DNA of 64,000 nt from Candidatus Nitrosopumilus sediminis. Its GTDB lineage: Archaea > Thermoproteota > Nitrososphaeria > Nitrososphaerales > Nitrosopumilaceae. Under the pieces are notes generated by a model. That model was not told where the DNA came from. It searched no databases and was given only the letters and a program-made list of their open reading frames with translations. Shown in pieces: positions 63,881 to 64,000 of this stretch. The translations under genes were made by a program, and so were the position numbers. Within the stretch, counting starts at the first letter, position 1. Every line of letters starts with the position of its first letter. The DNA lies in contig NC_018656.1 of the NCBI RefSeq assembly GCF_000299395.1, positions 930,001 through 994,000 of the forward strand. The letters are read 5' to 3'.

Positions 63881-64000
63881 ATTTTTTTCATAAATTGAAT
63901 GCCTTTGTTTACTCTAAATTCATAATCCTTATGCTCTGGAAGAAACTTGTTAACTAATGCTTCCAATAATAATGATGCAACCACTGTTTTTCCTGAACCT
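63868..64000 (-). CDS. P-loop GTPase N-terminal part, cut by window and frameshifted
   Basis: The frame enters from the right edge with the Walker A loop G-S-G-K-T-V-V, continues L-L-L-E-A-L-V-N-K-F and stops at TAA 63868. The other 5' sequence lies outside the window. Together with 63092-63880 it forms a GTPase once one A is restored. Real pseudogene, slippage-controlled gene and base-calling error are all open. Confidence 0.75.
   Translation of the reverse strand, partial: GSGKTVVASLLLEALVNKFLPEHKDYEFRVNKGIQFMKKICFH

Overview
The window comes from an ammonia-oxidizing archaeon of the Nitrosopumilus/Nitrosarchaeum type (Nitrososphaerota, group I.1a). This is inferred from AT-rich DNA, an archaeal 16S-23S rRNA operon with no tRNA in the spacer, several TFB (TFIIB-like) factors, PEFG-CTERM surface proteins, thaumarchaeal W-W repeat secreted proteins and mostly leaderless genes. 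Strong Shine-Dalgarno sites matching the 16S 3' end appear mainly inside operons.

Layout. 0-9.5 kb: a cut B12-binding protein, two TFB genes (one with a co-translated zinc-ribbon miniprotein), YchF GTPase, a CoA-binding protein, BirA, and a secreted TPR/W-W-repeat metzincin protease. 9.5-13 kb: a polyhydroxyalkanoate locus (phaE-phaC, opposed by a phasin-like gene, a phasin-AbrB fusion and an alpha/beta hydrolase). 13-19.5 kb: UspA, MsrA, more secreted W-W proteins, a methyltransferase, an RDD protein and a PAS-histidine kinase split at an A AAA AAG slip site. 19.7-24.4 kb: 23S and 16S rRNA on the minus strand, with clear processing stems. 24.7-34.7 kb: an aminotransferase, small zinc ribbons, secreted proteins, a CBS-TrkH potassium transporter and a response-regulator operon. 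35-43.5 kb: an FTR1 iron permease with a large ectodomain, a hydantoinase/oxoprolinase-family protein and two PEFG-CTERM proteins that share the FTR1 ectodomain module. 43.5-53.5 kb: a type IV pilus-like locus (secretion ATPase, TadC/FlaJ-like platform protein, four pilins, Ig-like surface protein, tiny overlapping genes). 53.5-55.8 kb: an overlapping operon of TFB-like, ParB-like and winged-helix genes behind a 16-bp palindrome. 56-59.8 kb: a chain of stop/start-coupled secreted and membrane proteins that mostly begin M-K-T. 59.8-64 kb: a probable conflict/defence module of a P-loop GTPase, a GAP1-like partner, a PD-(D/E)xK nuclease-like protein and a HEPN protein; it runs off the right end.

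How the parts relate. The surface-protein, pilus and iron-uptake genes share C-terminal sorting signals and ectodomain modules and appear to evolve by cassette exchange. The pilus operon ends with a PEFG protein and lies beside its likely regulators. The GTPase-GAP1-nuclease-HEPN cluster and the TFB/ParB/winged-helix operon are the best candidates for under-described systems. Two genes (the histidine kinase and the GTPase) are each interrupted at a seven-A run. This could be programmed slippage, decay or base-calling error; intact eight-A runs in other genes argue against general under-calling.
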